NCBI GenBank assembly: GCA_028583415.1
Contig: CM053266.1
Span: 43,643,758 to 43,707,757 of the forward strand
DNA length: 64,000 nt
Direction of reading: 5' to 3'
Source of the DNA: Protea cynaroides
Taxonomy: Eukaryota; Streptophyta; Magnoliopsida; Proteales; Proteaceae
Under the pieces are notes generated by a model. That model was not told where the DNA came from. It did not search any database and was given only the letters and a program-made list of their open reading frames with translations. Every line of letters starts with the position of its first letter. Within the stretch, counting starts at the first letter, position 1. A program made the position numbers and the translations under genes. Positions 33,976 through 45,748 of the stretch are shown here, one piece after another.

Positions 33976-35598
33976 TTGAGTAAAAATTTCATTCTCAATT
34001 CCACCACATGCTTTCCCATTAGCTTGAACTTTTCTTTCTTTCTTTCTATTCTTTTTTTTTTTCTTTTTTTTTTTCTCTTTTTTTTTTTTTTTATAATACC
34101 ACCCTATTTACTTAAACCATGTTTAGGCCTAGATCAAAGGGAATACTCACAAGAAAAGAAGTACACTCATATTTTATGCATAATCACACTACTCACATAA
34201 CTTTGCCTTGAACATGTATTTCAATAATCTTCTAAAGAAAACAAGCATGTTTAATCTCATTTTATAAGATATTACCCATGCTAAGTTAAAACTTCAATGC
34301 TTGAATATGACAAGAAACTCGAATATACGATGACTCCAAATAACAACTTCACCCTTCTTATTCTTTTATAATAACTTTTAGTTCAAGGATTAGCCAAGGA
34401 TGCATAATTTTTTCGAAATGAAAATAATTTTTATCACCCACCCAAACTTAATCTAAACATTGTTCTCAATGTGAAAGTAAATAAAAATGAACAATAATAT
34501 TCAAATCGGTTTATTTCTCTATGTGCCCGTACCTGAAAAGAGGGTAAGTACATTCATATTTATTCAACAACTAGAAGAAAGCAAAAATATATTAATGAAA
34601 GAGAAAGAGAAACTTGATGAATTTTTTGACCCTGCCATCGCAGTGATGCCAGTCTTCTCCGTCATCTCGGTCGCAGATGGAATCGAAGCGGGAGCAGTGC
34701 GAAGAAGAGGAAGTCGACGTAGTGACCAAGCGGCCTCCGGCGAAGGCAGTGCGGTGTTAGATTTGCCAGAAAAAAAGAAGGAAACAGGTCGCAAGAAAGC
34801 AATGGCGCAGGTACCGATGGTGGTGGTGGTGGTGGTCTTCTCCGTCTCCACAGGGTTGTTGTTTTTCTCCTGTGGTTACGGGCCTAAGAAAAGACTCCGA
34901 CCGCATCAAAGATGCCGTTATTGATGGTGGCGTAGAGACTGGTACAGCATAACAACGCCGCAAATAACGTCCCCTGTTACCCAGTGGTTGTTGCAGGAGT
35001 AGCAGATAGATGGAATTGGAGAGCCGGAGACCGAATGGGTGAAAGGACGAGCAGAGAATTGATTTTGTTGAGGGAGCAATCTTGCAAGCTTGGACTGGCT
35101 GCGAAATATAATCTTTGCTTCCTTCCCCTGTTGTAGAAAGAGTTCTTGTCAGACAAGTAATCTCCTTATGCCTCCCAGATGAACCTTCTTCTCCATCCTC
35201 CACCACCATATTCGGCTGAGCATCAACTAGTGTTCCTTCAGTCGACAATCTGCATACTATATACCACCTTCAGAACCTCGGAGATTGGCCTGATCAAAAA
35301 CCTTCATGGTGCCGTACGTGCACGCCGAATAGGGATCGGTAAACACTGTGTTGATGCAGGCGGCATAGGAGATGGTGCTCCGGATACGGAGGCGGCCTGA
35401 GCATAAACTATCCTTTCCTCTCGTATTGGAGTTCTCCGCTCAGAGTCGGTCCGAACTTCGTATGAGTTTTCCCTCCTAAAATATTTCGTATTCCTTCAAA
35501 TTATCAAGTTTCCATTACAGACTTACAGGTACTGCACCGCTTTTTTTTTTTCTTTTTTTTTTTAAGTACCGACCAATAAAAAAAAGAAGGTTTCCGTT
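33976..35598. other. Unrecognised; low-complexity T-runs and a GC-richer block
   Basis: 34020-34095 is poly-T. 34640-35400 is GC-richer than its surroundings and contains short codon-like stretches on both strands, including a (TGG)n run near 34818 that yields a His or Val run. None matches a family I know. It may be the degraded 3' internal region of the minus-strand gypsy element or a host exon. Confidence 0.35.
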
Positions 35599-36970
35599 AT
35601 AGCGAGATTTAGTAAATCTTCACGGTATCACCGGATACGATTGATTCTCTTAATATTTTTAATTTTCACTAATTTCAGTTACAAATTCTAATTATTAAGT
35701 AATTAATTTTAAACGTTAGGTAATTATTTATAAGGAAAATTTCTAGTACTCTCTCGAGGTTTACTTTTAAGTCTACCATCCCATTATCGGCGATAATGTC
35801 AACTAACTTCCCTTACTCGAAAAATAAGTAGTAACCCGTTAGGTGGTGAGATGTATTGTCAATTAAGATTTTAATGAATACATTGCTCTTAGGTAATTGT
35901 AGAGTTATAATTTTACCCTTTAAAAATTTAACAAAATATGATGAAAACCTAGATAGGGATTTACTTTCTACTTCTTTACAATCGAAGCAGTGTGAACTTA
36001 AGAAGTTTATCCTTGTCCTATGGATTCTCTCTTGTGTGGGTTTCTTTTTTCTGAAAATCAAAACCCTCTCCTCTCCCACGTTGCAACCACCGAGCTTTGA
36101 AGTACTAGAAGGATTAGTGGCTCATTTGGTGATGAAATTTCCAACACTCAATGGCGTAGGATATTACAGAATTGATCAGCGCTTGTCTAGGCATTGTTAT
36201 TTAACAGATTTACAAGAAAGTAAAAAGAATGCTTCAACAAATACTATGTTGTTTTGGATGCTGTTTTGTACAAAAAGTCGTTTACAAGACCGTTGTTGAG
36301 ATGTTTGACTCCAGAAGAAGCGCAAATGGTAGTTCAAGATGTCCATGTTGGAATCTATGGTAATCATTCCGGTGGAAGAACATTAAGCCACAGATTATTG
36401 AGACAAGGTTATTATTGGCCCACCATGGTGAAAGATTGTAAAAAATTTGTTGAACAATGTGTTCAATGTCAATAACATATCCGATTAACTCATTATCCAT
36501 CTGAAGAACTGCAATCAATTCATAGCCCACTCCCGTTCACAATTTGGGGATTAGACCTTGTTGGTCCTTTTCCCTCGTCTCATTCTAGCAAAACTCACCA
36601 AATAGTTGTGGTCGATTATTTTTCTAAATAGATTAAAGCATAATTTGTCACTTCGACGGATGCCGAACATGTGGAGAATTTTATCAGATTGAATATTCTT
36701 TACAGATTTGGAATCCCCAACGTTTTCATTACAGATAATGGTCAATGGTAGACAATTCAAGGCACTTTGCGATGGCTTATACATTGAGCATCGACCAACA
36801 ACAAGTTATCATCCTGAAGCAAATGGTCAAACCGAAGCAGCAAACAATGAGCTTGGTCATGCGCTTACAAGGCGACTTACAAAGACTTACAGAGGACTAT
36901 GGTATGAAGAATTACCAAGTGTTCTGTGGTTTTACAGGACAACAAGCCGAACAGCCACATGCGAGACACC
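35599..36970 (+). pseudogene. Tat/Retand-like Ty3/gypsy fragment, copy 1 (integrase)
   Basis: The first about 640 bp are shared with copy 2 (from 49720). After a junction at about 36240 it encodes VLYKKSFTRPLLRCLTPEEA, GNHSGGRTLSHRLLRQGYYW and CVQCQ (integrase zinc-binding HHCC), IWGLDLVGPFPS and VVVDYFSK (catalytic core), and YHPEANGQTEAANNELGHAL. Relative to copy 2, about 1.5 kb (protease to RNase H) is missing, with CAAA at both breakpoints. Several stops; dead. Confidence 0.8.
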
Positions 36971-37229
36971 GTCGGTAAGTGCTCTATACTGTTAATAGCA
37001 TTAGGATATCAGATCAGAGCTGCGAAGCAGCGCGGCAATCCTAAACCCTAGATCTTTCTTCTTTCAAATCTGATCTGGTTTGATACGGCGTTCTAGCGGA
37101 AATCAGAAGTCCATTAGGATGCTTGGACCTTAGTGTGGGTTAGGAGAAACCCTAGAAAAACCTAGTCGATAACCGACAAGGAAGGGAGATCCGAGACCTT
37201 GCTCTCGGATCCAAACCACAGACTATACC
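36971..37229 (+). repeat. Fragment of a 'family B' LTR
   Basis: Matches, in plus orientation, the reverse complement of about 40625-40875 inside the inverted LTR (ggtaagtgctctatact, tcttctttcaaatctgatct, aggatgcttggaccttag, aaaccctag). It lies directly against the 5' LTR of the Tekay element at 37230 and the integrase fragment at 36970, so both junctions are breakpoints. Confidence 0.75.
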
Positions 37230-39137
37230 TGTAAGACTCGTATCGAACTAACCCAGTCTTACCACCTTGAACCAGGTCTACCCATCATGGTCGAGCCAAA
37301 TGGATCAAGTGCGTGAGGGAGATCACGATCCCAGGTATTAAACTGACCAAAAAATACTAAAAATAGGGGGAGGGTCGAATACCCAGTAAGGTAGGGTCGG
37401 ACCCCCCCAGTATAAAAGTCAGACCCCCAGTTTTATACCGGGGGTCAGACATTTTAAGAACCAGGGGTCGACGGGATCTCCGACCCCCTCATCGACCCCC
37501 AGTCTGCCGACAGAAACCATGATTTGGAAACTTTCCAAATTTCAATGGGATTCCTTCCTAATCTCAATGAGACTTATTTTGAGAGTTTCTACTCTTTAAA
37601 TAGGACGTCCCTAAGCCTCTTTCACTCCTTTTAGAACCCTAATTGGATTGAGAGAAAGAGAAGAGAAGGAGAAGAGAAAGAGAAGAGAAGGAAAGTGGAG
37701 AAGAAGATCAAGGAGAAGGCCTCATAGAAAAAAGCCTAATTCTCAGGTATGGATACTATCCCCATGAAATTCTACAGATCTTAGAATAGATAGAGAAGAG
37801 GGAATGATCTAGGAGAAACCTAAATCATCCACCCATGGTTAGGTTTTCATGGAAACCATGGGAAAAATCATGAAAGCCATCTAGGTGAATGAACTACGGT
37901 TCTAGGCCATAGAACAGGTGTGGAATAGATTGTAGAAGCAAGCCATGGGACCCCAAACACGAAGAATGGACTGTAGGATGAAAAATTGACAAAACCCACA
38001 GGGGGTCGCACCGAGGGTCGATGGCCAATCGACCCTACCAGACCCTGATCATCGACCCCCAGTGTTCAGGAAGTCCAGAATAGGGGTGGTCGCACCCAGG
38101 GTCGATGAAACCTCCGACCCTAGCATCGACCCCCAGTTAACAGCATGCTTTTAACGTCCAAATTAATTCTAATTAAATTCTATCGACTTGATTAGGTCTT
38201 TTAGTGATATAATATCGATATATAGTTTATTCTTAAAGCTTGAAAGAGGACCTACGATCAAGAAAAGGTGAGGGAACAAGACCTAAACTAATTGGTTAAT
38301 AATAAACTGTTTTATTCTTGAGTCCAATGCCATGAATGATTTTATGCGTGTATGATTGTTATGTGAATTCAACATGTCATCCAATATTTCTATTATTACT
38401 GTTCATGCATATTTATTTATTATTTATGACATGATAATGATGATGATGATGATGATGATGATAGGAATAGGTATGTGGATGTATGTGTGTGGTTGGTATG
38501 CTTGATGCGAGCGAGTATCAGGGGGAGGTGTCATAGGCGGGGCCTCAAAGACTCTAGCTCTATCTCTAACTCAAGTTCTGTCCACTGACATCATCGTATC
38601 GCCATTACCTTAGCAGAACTATTACGTCGTAGGATATGAGGGGAGGTGGTCTCGGACCGTGTAGTCTCTGACTCTGTCGGGGGGCCTTAGCCCTATCTCT
38701 ATGGACGTATCGAGGGATGCTGAGGTGAGGCCTTGGATACACTGATTGACATTAGGATTGGTTAGTTGCGAGCCCAGTTTGCGAGCCCTCACCAGCAGGG
38801 CTTACGTGTTGGTATGGGCAACGGGTACAACAATAAACGTGACCTTTGTGTGTACATTGTCTATGATTGGGTGCATGTGAGTCGATAATAAACGTTACCT
38901 TTGGGTGGCTTCACACACTCGTGTATAGAGGTGCGGCGTCAATAAACGTGATCTTTGGCCACCTATCCTTTCTTCCGGTGTATGCGCGTGTTGCTGCAAT
39001 GGAAGCTGAAGACTTAGAGGATACGCATGACCCCTCATGCGAGTGCAACTCATGCGTATTCTATTAGAATTTTATTTGAATTTTTAAAAGGATGTAATTG
39101 ATATTTTATTTATTTATGTCTCAGTTGATACAACAAT

Positions 39138-41417
39138 TGTCACACCCCAATTTTGACTGAACCAGAAGTGTGAGTGAATCGACTCTAAACCACGGTTCAC
39201 ACCAGGATATCAATAGACCGTGTCAACCAATCATTCCCAAGCAGTCTAACATAATCAGAGATTAATACATAGCAGCGAAATATAAATAAATGAACTGAGA
39301 TCTATGTGATAAATTAAAATAATTATTCAACTTATTCCACAATTCACAAATTTAAATAATAAAAGTATTACAATGTATTGTTCAAAATAAAATCTCCCTC
39401 TAAAGAAAAACACAAAAGGAGCACTCGCATGATGCGTCATGCTCGTCCTCCACTGCCTAGGTATCAATGACAGTAACTGTACCGTATGCTGGGGCAGTCA
39501 CGAAGTCATCAACTGTGTACCCTGCATCCAAATCTGAAAAGAAGAATATATATATTCGGGTGAGCTCACAACTTTGCTCAGTAAAGTACAAGACCAATGC
39601 AACATACAAAATGCATAAGATAACATTACAAATTGGGTCAGGTATAACTTGCAAATATGCTATGGTAAGGTTTGGCGGCCACCACACCTCCATACACAAG
39701 AGTGTGAGCACACCCAACAGTCAAACACCTACCACACTACTGCTGTTGCCCCCACATCATTCACTCTGGTATGGAGATAGGACTCGAGTTTGGCGGGCAG
39801 GAATAACCACAATCCCACGTCCTCCCCCTCATACCCCACACCGTACCAGTACCTAAACCCCTACTGGCAAGGGCTTGCAAGTGGGTTCTGTTTCTAACCA
39901 ATCCTAAATGTCAATACAGTATCAATGGCCTTACCCCAGCACGGTTCTCTACGACATAGAGATAGGGCTCGAGTCTGGCGGGCAGGAAGAACCACAATCC
40001 CACATCCTCCCCTGATACCCTATTCGTACCAAGTCTGCTAAGGTAGATGGCGATACGAAAAGGTGTTAGCTGTGGATATATCCAGGGTTCCACTCCCCTT
40101 CACATTCCACACACTAACTAAAACATATACATGCCTAACATCCAATAATCCTAGCATATGAAATGCATGAACAGATAATAGTAACAAAAGAAGTAACTTC
40201 ATGGCATGTGAAATGCACAGACATCAAGCAATCATTTTAAACATAAAGTTATTCACAAAGGTTTACTGTTCTTTAATTAATTAGGGTTTGGGGTCTTGTC
40301 CCTTACCTGACGCTTGATAACAATCCCGCTCTACGTCACAGGGTATTCTCACGTTGTCTACAGGTCCTACACAATCATATTCATAGATTATAATTAATTT
40401 ATTAAGGTCACAGTTGGTCAGAACCTTGCCTGACCAAGCAAACCAGGCTCGAAAACCATACCAGTCGCAGGTACCGGTCTCAGGGGAGTGAAACCGGTAT
40501 ATGCCACCAGTATGTATACCGGTTGCGGTATATACCGGTTGCACATATGTGAGACCGGAATGTGCCTCCGGTATACACCGCAAGCCCATACTGTCGGACC
40601 TTGTGTCCAACCGGTTGGTTCCATGGATTAGATCCGAGAACTCGATCTTGGATCTCCCTTTCCCATTGGTTATCGGCTAGGTTTTCTAGGGTTTCTCCTA
40701 ACCCACGCTAAGGTCCAAGCATCCTAATGGCCTTCTGATTTCGGCTAGGACGCCGTATCGAACTAGATCAGATTTGAAAGAAGAAAGATCTAAGGTTTAG
40801 GATTGTCGCGCCGCTTCGCGGCTCCGATCCGATATCCTAATGTTACTAATAGTATAGAGCACTTACCGGCGGTGTTCGTCGGTTGACGGCGAGCTCCTCC
40901 AATGGAAACCTCCTTCCTGGGCAGCCTCTTCCTCCTTGCTCCTTCTCAACTCTTCTCCAGACGGCTAGGGTTTGAGAAGGATCAATGGAGTGTAATCATC
41001 TCTATAAATAGAGGAGGGCCGTTCTTGGGAAGGTTTTCCACGATTGGAAACTTCCCAAGTTTCCATTCGGAGTGAGGGACCCGCTGGAGTCCGTCTCCTG
41101 CAGAAAAGAAGTATACCGGTCGCACATACCGGTCTGAGTGACCGGTATACTCAGACCGGTATACCATACCGGTTGTACCATACCGGTCTGACTGACTCAG
41201 ACCGGTATAGTCAGACCAGTATGAGATTTTACCAATTTTGAGTGGTTCTTGTACTTGAAATTTTGCGTAGTTCGTTACCCGGCTTCGCCTTCCGGTCCGG
41301 CTATGATTGGGACACCTGTCATCATTTAAAACCACGGTTTAGACCCGATTTTAGAACACGGTTCTTACAACTCTACCACCCTTAAAAGAAATTTCATCCC
41401 CGAAATTTGCATGTAGG
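39138..41417 (-). mobile_element. Inverted 3' LTR of a related Tekay element (family B) with internal stub
   Basis: On the minus strand the LTR runs TGTAAGAACCG (41369) to GGGGTGTGACA (39138). Just before it, at 41370-41417, the complement reads aaatttcggggatgaaattt and aagggtggtagagt, the conserved end of a Tekay coding region plus polypurine tract. Only this stub of the internal region survives. U5 ends of families A and B are similar (both end aattggggtgtgaca), so the two are sister families. Bordering 5-mers do not match, so no TSD. Confidence 0.75.
40480..41225. repeat. ACCGGT motif arrays in the family-B LTR
   Basis: Two clusters of the palindrome ACCGGT or close variants: about 40470-40615 and 41110-41220 (accggtcgcacataccggtc, gtgaccggtatactcag). 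Spacing is irregular, roughly 10-20 bp. Family A has ggtcgac-rich clusters at comparable LTR positions. Confidence 0.8.
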
Positions 41418-41641
41418 TCTCACAAAAATAACTTGATATTTTAACTATGATTGTTACAGTTAGAGTGCTCAGTTCATTTACTATAAGACTTCCACTATTG
41501 TGTATTTATTCTGATTATGGTTGTGGATGTGCATGGTTTTATTTTTAATGGATACCGCCTATTAGAGATCCTGGTTGAACCGTTGGTTTATAGCGGTTCA
41601 TCACACCGTTCTGAATGGTGCATAATTGGGGTGTGACAACT

Positions 41642-41653
41642 TGGTATCAGAGC
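41642..41653 (+). promoter_or_regulatory. Primer-binding site of the Tekay element
   Basis: TGGTATCAGAGC, complementary to the 3' end of initiator tRNA-Met, 3 bp after the LTR end CA. Confidence 0.9.
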
Positions 41654-41919
41654 ATCTCAGGCTTTATCTGTGAAACCGTATACTTCTACAAAGGTCGTGA
41701 ACTGAGATAGGATAAAATTTAAAAGATGTAATAATAACACACCATAAACATCTGTGTTGTTTAAGACTAAACTAAAAGAGAATAATGCATCTATTAAATG
41801 TGAAACAAAGTTATATACAACCAAAAGGAAGAACAAACGTTTATATATATATATGATTAAAGCAGAGTACAGTCCACAGTCCGGACAGTTACTCTGAAGT
41901 ACGAAAAAAAAAAAGTACG

Positions 41920-43186
41920 TCAAGAAGCTGGAGGTGATGGAGGAGGTGGTGCCTCACGGACTCTATCATAGTCCTCAGCGTAGACCCTGGTCAACCAGGC
42001 TATCTGAGTCTGGCTCGTCTGGAGACTAGTTGTGAGATCAACCACCCGCTGGTCAGTCACACGCTGAGCCTCTAGAAGATCTCCCATCCTCAGGTCAGAC
42101 ATACGCTGAGCCTCTCGTATCTCGTGTAATATCCTCATCATGTCATCAGATGGAGAATACGAAGGACCAGCCGCATGCGAAGGACCAGCTGAAGAAGACG
42201 GACCAGCTCCAGTAGCATGAGTAGGTGATGGAGGAGGTATGGCATCTACATCCATGTACAGTCGATCGTCATCATCCCCAGAAACCCCTGCTCCAGCAGC
42301 TACTGCTGCAGCCTCAGCATCATCCATCTATACTCGAGTGCGAGGGCGTACCATCGCGTTCCTCTCCTCATCACTGACCTGGGCATCCCGCATGCCCATC
42401 TTGCAAATAGCCTCCCAATCCAGAGACGATGAGAAGAATTTCTCCTGAATCTTCTCATCCACTAAGTCAACCCCTAGGCGGGTAAGCAAGGTAGTGATCA
42501 TGCATCCGTAAGGAAGGTTGCCAGTGTGACTGGGCAAAGTGGTACTGATCATGGTACGCATGATGATGTATGGAAGGTAGACGGGCTGCCTAGTGCATAT
42601 ACAGTATAATAGATACTGGGTCAACTGAGAGATCCTCTCGTAATGACCACTCTGCGGTATCAGGTTATGCTAAATGATCTTGCAATATACCCGTGGATCT
42701 GAGCGCAGACAACTCGCTTTCATCTGCCAGCGATCAGGTCGGATGAGTTGGCTATCGATCTCAGCCCTCATCTGTAGAGAAAAGAACTGGGGCTCTCTAG
42801 GAGCACAGAACACCATGGGGCCAGCATAGGAAATGCCCAACAAGTCGGCCAGTTGCCGATAATCAAATGAAACGTCAACCCCCTTGACGTAGCTCGTGAT
42901 GCGAAGCTCATCACCCCTCTCCACATCATTGTAATCTCCCACCACCTGGAAATTACAATAGAACTGGCATACCAAGTCGGGACGGGTACACGCGTCATAA
43001 GTGATGACAGGGAGCCATCCCGTTATCACCAAAGGCTCTCTCCACATTGAACAAGGCTAAGTCAGCCAAGTCCACTTTGCGACCTCCCTCTACCTTCTTG
43101 CGAGCATAGTGGGCATCCTGTGCCTCTGCTTCGTTGGAACGGAAGTGAAGACGATCGCGAACTCTGGGTACCTTGGTACGACCCAT
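41920..43186 (-). pseudogene. Antisense ORF between PBS and gag (plant transposon-protein domain-like)
   Basis: Opposite to gag, about 420 codons start at ATG 43186 (MGRTKVPRVRDRLHFRSNEA) and end at TGA 41920. Only one frameshift (near 43020) and two TAG codons (42667-42669 and about 42328) interrupt it. The middle carries YDACTRPDLVCQFYCNF, YVKGVDVSFDYRQLADLLGI, HNLIPQSGHYERISQLTQYL, and LPYGCMITTLLTRLGVDL. This order is what I know from the 'putative plant transposon protein' domain family of unknown function. The C-terminus is Pro/Ser/Ala-rich followed by a coiled-coil-like stretch (ILHEIREAQRMSDLRMGDLL). Frame openness is as good as that of gag-pol. The family link is from recall. Confidence 0.7.
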
Positions 43187-43342
43187 AGTATCTGCAAATA
43201 GAAAGAAAAACAAATAATGGGCAATCCCACTATCAGATTAATTAATGGCGGGATGCAGAGCAATCAGACAGAGCTGTAACTCTATCCCACCACCACCACC
43301 TGTGGGGGAAGATAACAGACACACCCGGAAACACAGGGAAAC

Positions 43343-44515
43343 ATGAACACGGCACCGTCCGTCATAAATGGGCAGGCAAATCCTACCAATCTGCCAGCTC
43401 CACCTACAGACTTGACCACCGTCGTAGTGAACTTGGCCCAACAGCTGCAACAGATGCAACAGGCACAAGCTACTATCCAAGCTGCCATAGGCATAACTCT
43501 TCCAGCTGCACAAACACCTCCAATGCCAGCTGGACAGGCAAGCACAACACCCGGGGGAAGTAACACAGTACCCCACGCACCTCAGACTCCTATCATGCAG
43601 GCTCAAGTACCGAATCCTGAAATAGCTCAAGGTGGATATCAATACCAACCACTTATATATAGAGCGTATGTCCCGCAACCACTAGACCACTCCAGACTGG
43701 TGGAGCGTTTTCTGAAATTAAAGCCCAGAGAATTCAATGGCAAGCCAGCAGATCTTTTATGGCCGGCACACTGGGTTGATGAATTGGAAAGAAACTTTAT
43801 GATGATGACATTAAATGAAGAAGAGAAAGTGTTGTGTGCCACCTTTATGCTGAAAGGAGATGCACACCATTGGTGGAGGTCTACCAGGACATATTTACTT
43901 ACAAAGCACGCCCAACTGACTTGGGATATTTATAAAGAGGCGTTCTTTGAGAAGTACTTTCCAAGAAGTTTCAGAGATTCTATAGAAAGAGAGTTCATGA
44001 GTTTATATCAGTGACAGATGACCATGGATGCATATCAACAACGTTATGAAGAGCTGTTCTTCTTTGCACCCACTAGTATGCAAGAGGAAAACACAAAGAC
44101 CCGAAGGTTCGTCATGGGACTTAGGGGAAGCATCCGCGAGCATGTTCTGGGACATGAAAATAAAATCTATAATGAAGTGGCACAAATTGCTCGAGTTATA
44201 GAATCGAGCCAGAAGGAGAGTTATTTCATGCAAAACAGAGGTATAAAAAGGCCAGCTGTAAATTCTTATAATGGAGGGAATAACAAGACATTCAAACCCT
44301 TCCGTGCTCAAGGCTTTACCGCTGCGACCAAGACTATCCCCGTAGTTCAACAGCAACAGAAGCCAACTACTGAAGGGATAAAATGTTTTAACTGCAACCA
44401 AGTGGGACATATAGCAAGGGAATGTCCTAAGCCCAAGAAGCAGCTACATCAAGGACGAGTTTACACGGTTACATCCGAGGATGTTGCCGCATCGCCTGAT
44501 GTGGTTACAGTATGA
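43343..44515 (+). pseudogene. Tekay gag
   Basis: One reading frame from ATG 43343 to TGA 44513, with a single in-frame TGA at 44012-44014 (read as SLYQ*QMTMDAYQQRYEEL). It has a Gln/Ala/Pro-rich N-terminus, the retrotransposon gag core (FNGKPADLLWPAHWVDELER; GDAHHWWRSTRTYL; WDIYKEAFFEKYFPRSFRDS) and a CCHC zinc knuckle (CFNCNQVGHIARECPKPKK) near the C-terminus. It packages element RNA into particles. Confidence 0.9.
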
Positions 44516-44559
44516 CTTATATTTTTGTTAGTTGTATTACATTGTGTGAGCATGTAGAC

Positions 44560-44760
44560 TAAACCAAAACAAATCACAGGTATCGTACCTATTAATGGCA
44601 TTCCCGCCAGAGTACTCTTTGATTCAGGAGCTACTCATTCCTTTATATATGTGACATTTGAAAAGAAGTTAAATCTACCCCTTAAATCCTTAGACTACAA
44701 ACTACTTGTACGATCACCTATGGGATTAGAAGTAGAGTTAGAAAAAAGTTAATGACCATG
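44560..44760 (+). pseudogene. Tekay aspartic protease
   Basis: In the same frame as gag, after stops at 44513 and about 44556, the sequence ARVLFDSGATHSFI contains the DSGA catalytic triad of retropepsins. Two consecutive stops (TAATGA, about 44750) separate it from the downstream ADFDVILGMDWL motif, which is normally continuous with it. Confidence 0.85.
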
Positions 44761-44764
44761 TCCA

Positions 44765-45748
44765 GTGCTTATTGATGAAAAGACCTTGGATGCAACCTTG
44801 ATCCAACTTGAGATGGCAGACTTTGACGTCATCTTGGGGATGGACTGGTTAGTTCGGCATTCTGCAAACCTATTGTGTGCCGAAAAGAAGCTGACATTTA
44901 AAGACAAAGAAGGAGCAGAGTTCAGTTTTTCAGGAACCAAACTTCCCCGTAAACGAAAGCTCATACTCTCGACGCTAAAGGCTAAGAAGTGTCTTGAGAA
45001 AGGAGCAATCGGGTATTTAGTATTTGTGGTCGACATTACCAAGGAAGCACCACGAATGGAAGATATTGATGTCGTGCGTGACTATCCAAACGTATTTCCT
45101 GAAGAATTACCAGGATTTTCACCTGACCAAGCTACAGAGTTTGTTATAGATCTTATACCTGGAGCTGCACCAGTATCGAAAGCACCTTATCGAATGGCTC
45201 CTACTGAACTGAAGGAATTGAAAGTACAACTACAGGAACTGCTGGACAAGGGTTATATTCGCCCTAGCATATCACCATGGGGAGTGCCAGTTTTATTCGT
45301 GAAGAAAAAGGACGGTAGCGTTCGCTTGTGTATAGACTACCGAGAACTGAATAAACTGATAATCAAGAATCGGTATCCATTGCCTCGGATCGATGACCTG
45401 TTCGATCAGCTGCAAGGTGCCAAAGTGTTCTCAAATATTGATCTTCGGTCAGGCTACCATCAGCTGAAGATTAAGGATGGTGATATCCCCAAGACAGCAT
45501 TCAGGACCAGATATGGACATTATGAATTTTTGGTCATGTCTTTTGGGTTGACAAACACACCAGCAACCTTTATGGAACTTATGAACCGGATTTTCTACGA
45601 CATGTTGGATACATCGGTTATTGTATTCATTGATGATATATTAGTCTACTCCAAAGAAGAGAAAACTCATGTTAAGAATCTAAACGCCGCTCTGCAGCGA
45701 CTACGAAGGGAAAAGCTCTACGCCAAATTTACAAAGTGTGAATTTTAG
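44765..45748 (+). pseudogene. Tekay reverse transcriptase
   Basis: A 327-codon open stretch: DVILGMDWLVRHSA (protease end), FPEELPGFSP, then RT blocks PWGVPVLFVKKKDGSVRLCI, DYRELN, NIDLRSGYHQ, TAFRTRYGHYEFLVMSFGLT and the catalytic VFIDDILVYS. It ends at a TAG after KFTKCEF, where the family continues. The stop-free catalytic core is notable in an otherwise interrupted pol. Confidence 0.92.

Larger units (their letters stand above)
37230..41638 (+). repeat. 5' LTR of the Tekay element (interrupted)
   Basis: Starts TGTAAGACTCGTATCG and ends GGGGTGTGACA three bases before the PBS. It contains clusters of ggtcgac/gacccccag motifs at 37370-37505 and 37990-38140 and a GATGAT microsatellite near 38432. 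The U5 part is split by the inverted family-B LTR from 39138. The 3' LTR matches 37230-38890. Confidence 0.8.

Noticed and set aside
33787..34200. 137-codon plus-strand frame with repeated CILCSPT blocks
   Set aside because: Arises from the tandem cattttatgctctccc repeats and T-runs.
34487..35248. Overlapping frames of 145 and 163 codons with Val and His runs
   Set aside because: Overlap on opposite strands, low complexity from a TGG run, and no family motif; reported only as an unrecognised block.
39457..41335. Frames of 86-129 codons in the inverted LTR
   Set aside because: LTR sequence on both strands; no motif and no conservation in the related LTR A.
43238..43678. Minus-strand Cys-rich frame of 146 codons
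   Set aside because: Antisense shadow of the gag N-terminus, not continuous with the supported antisense gene that starts at 43186.
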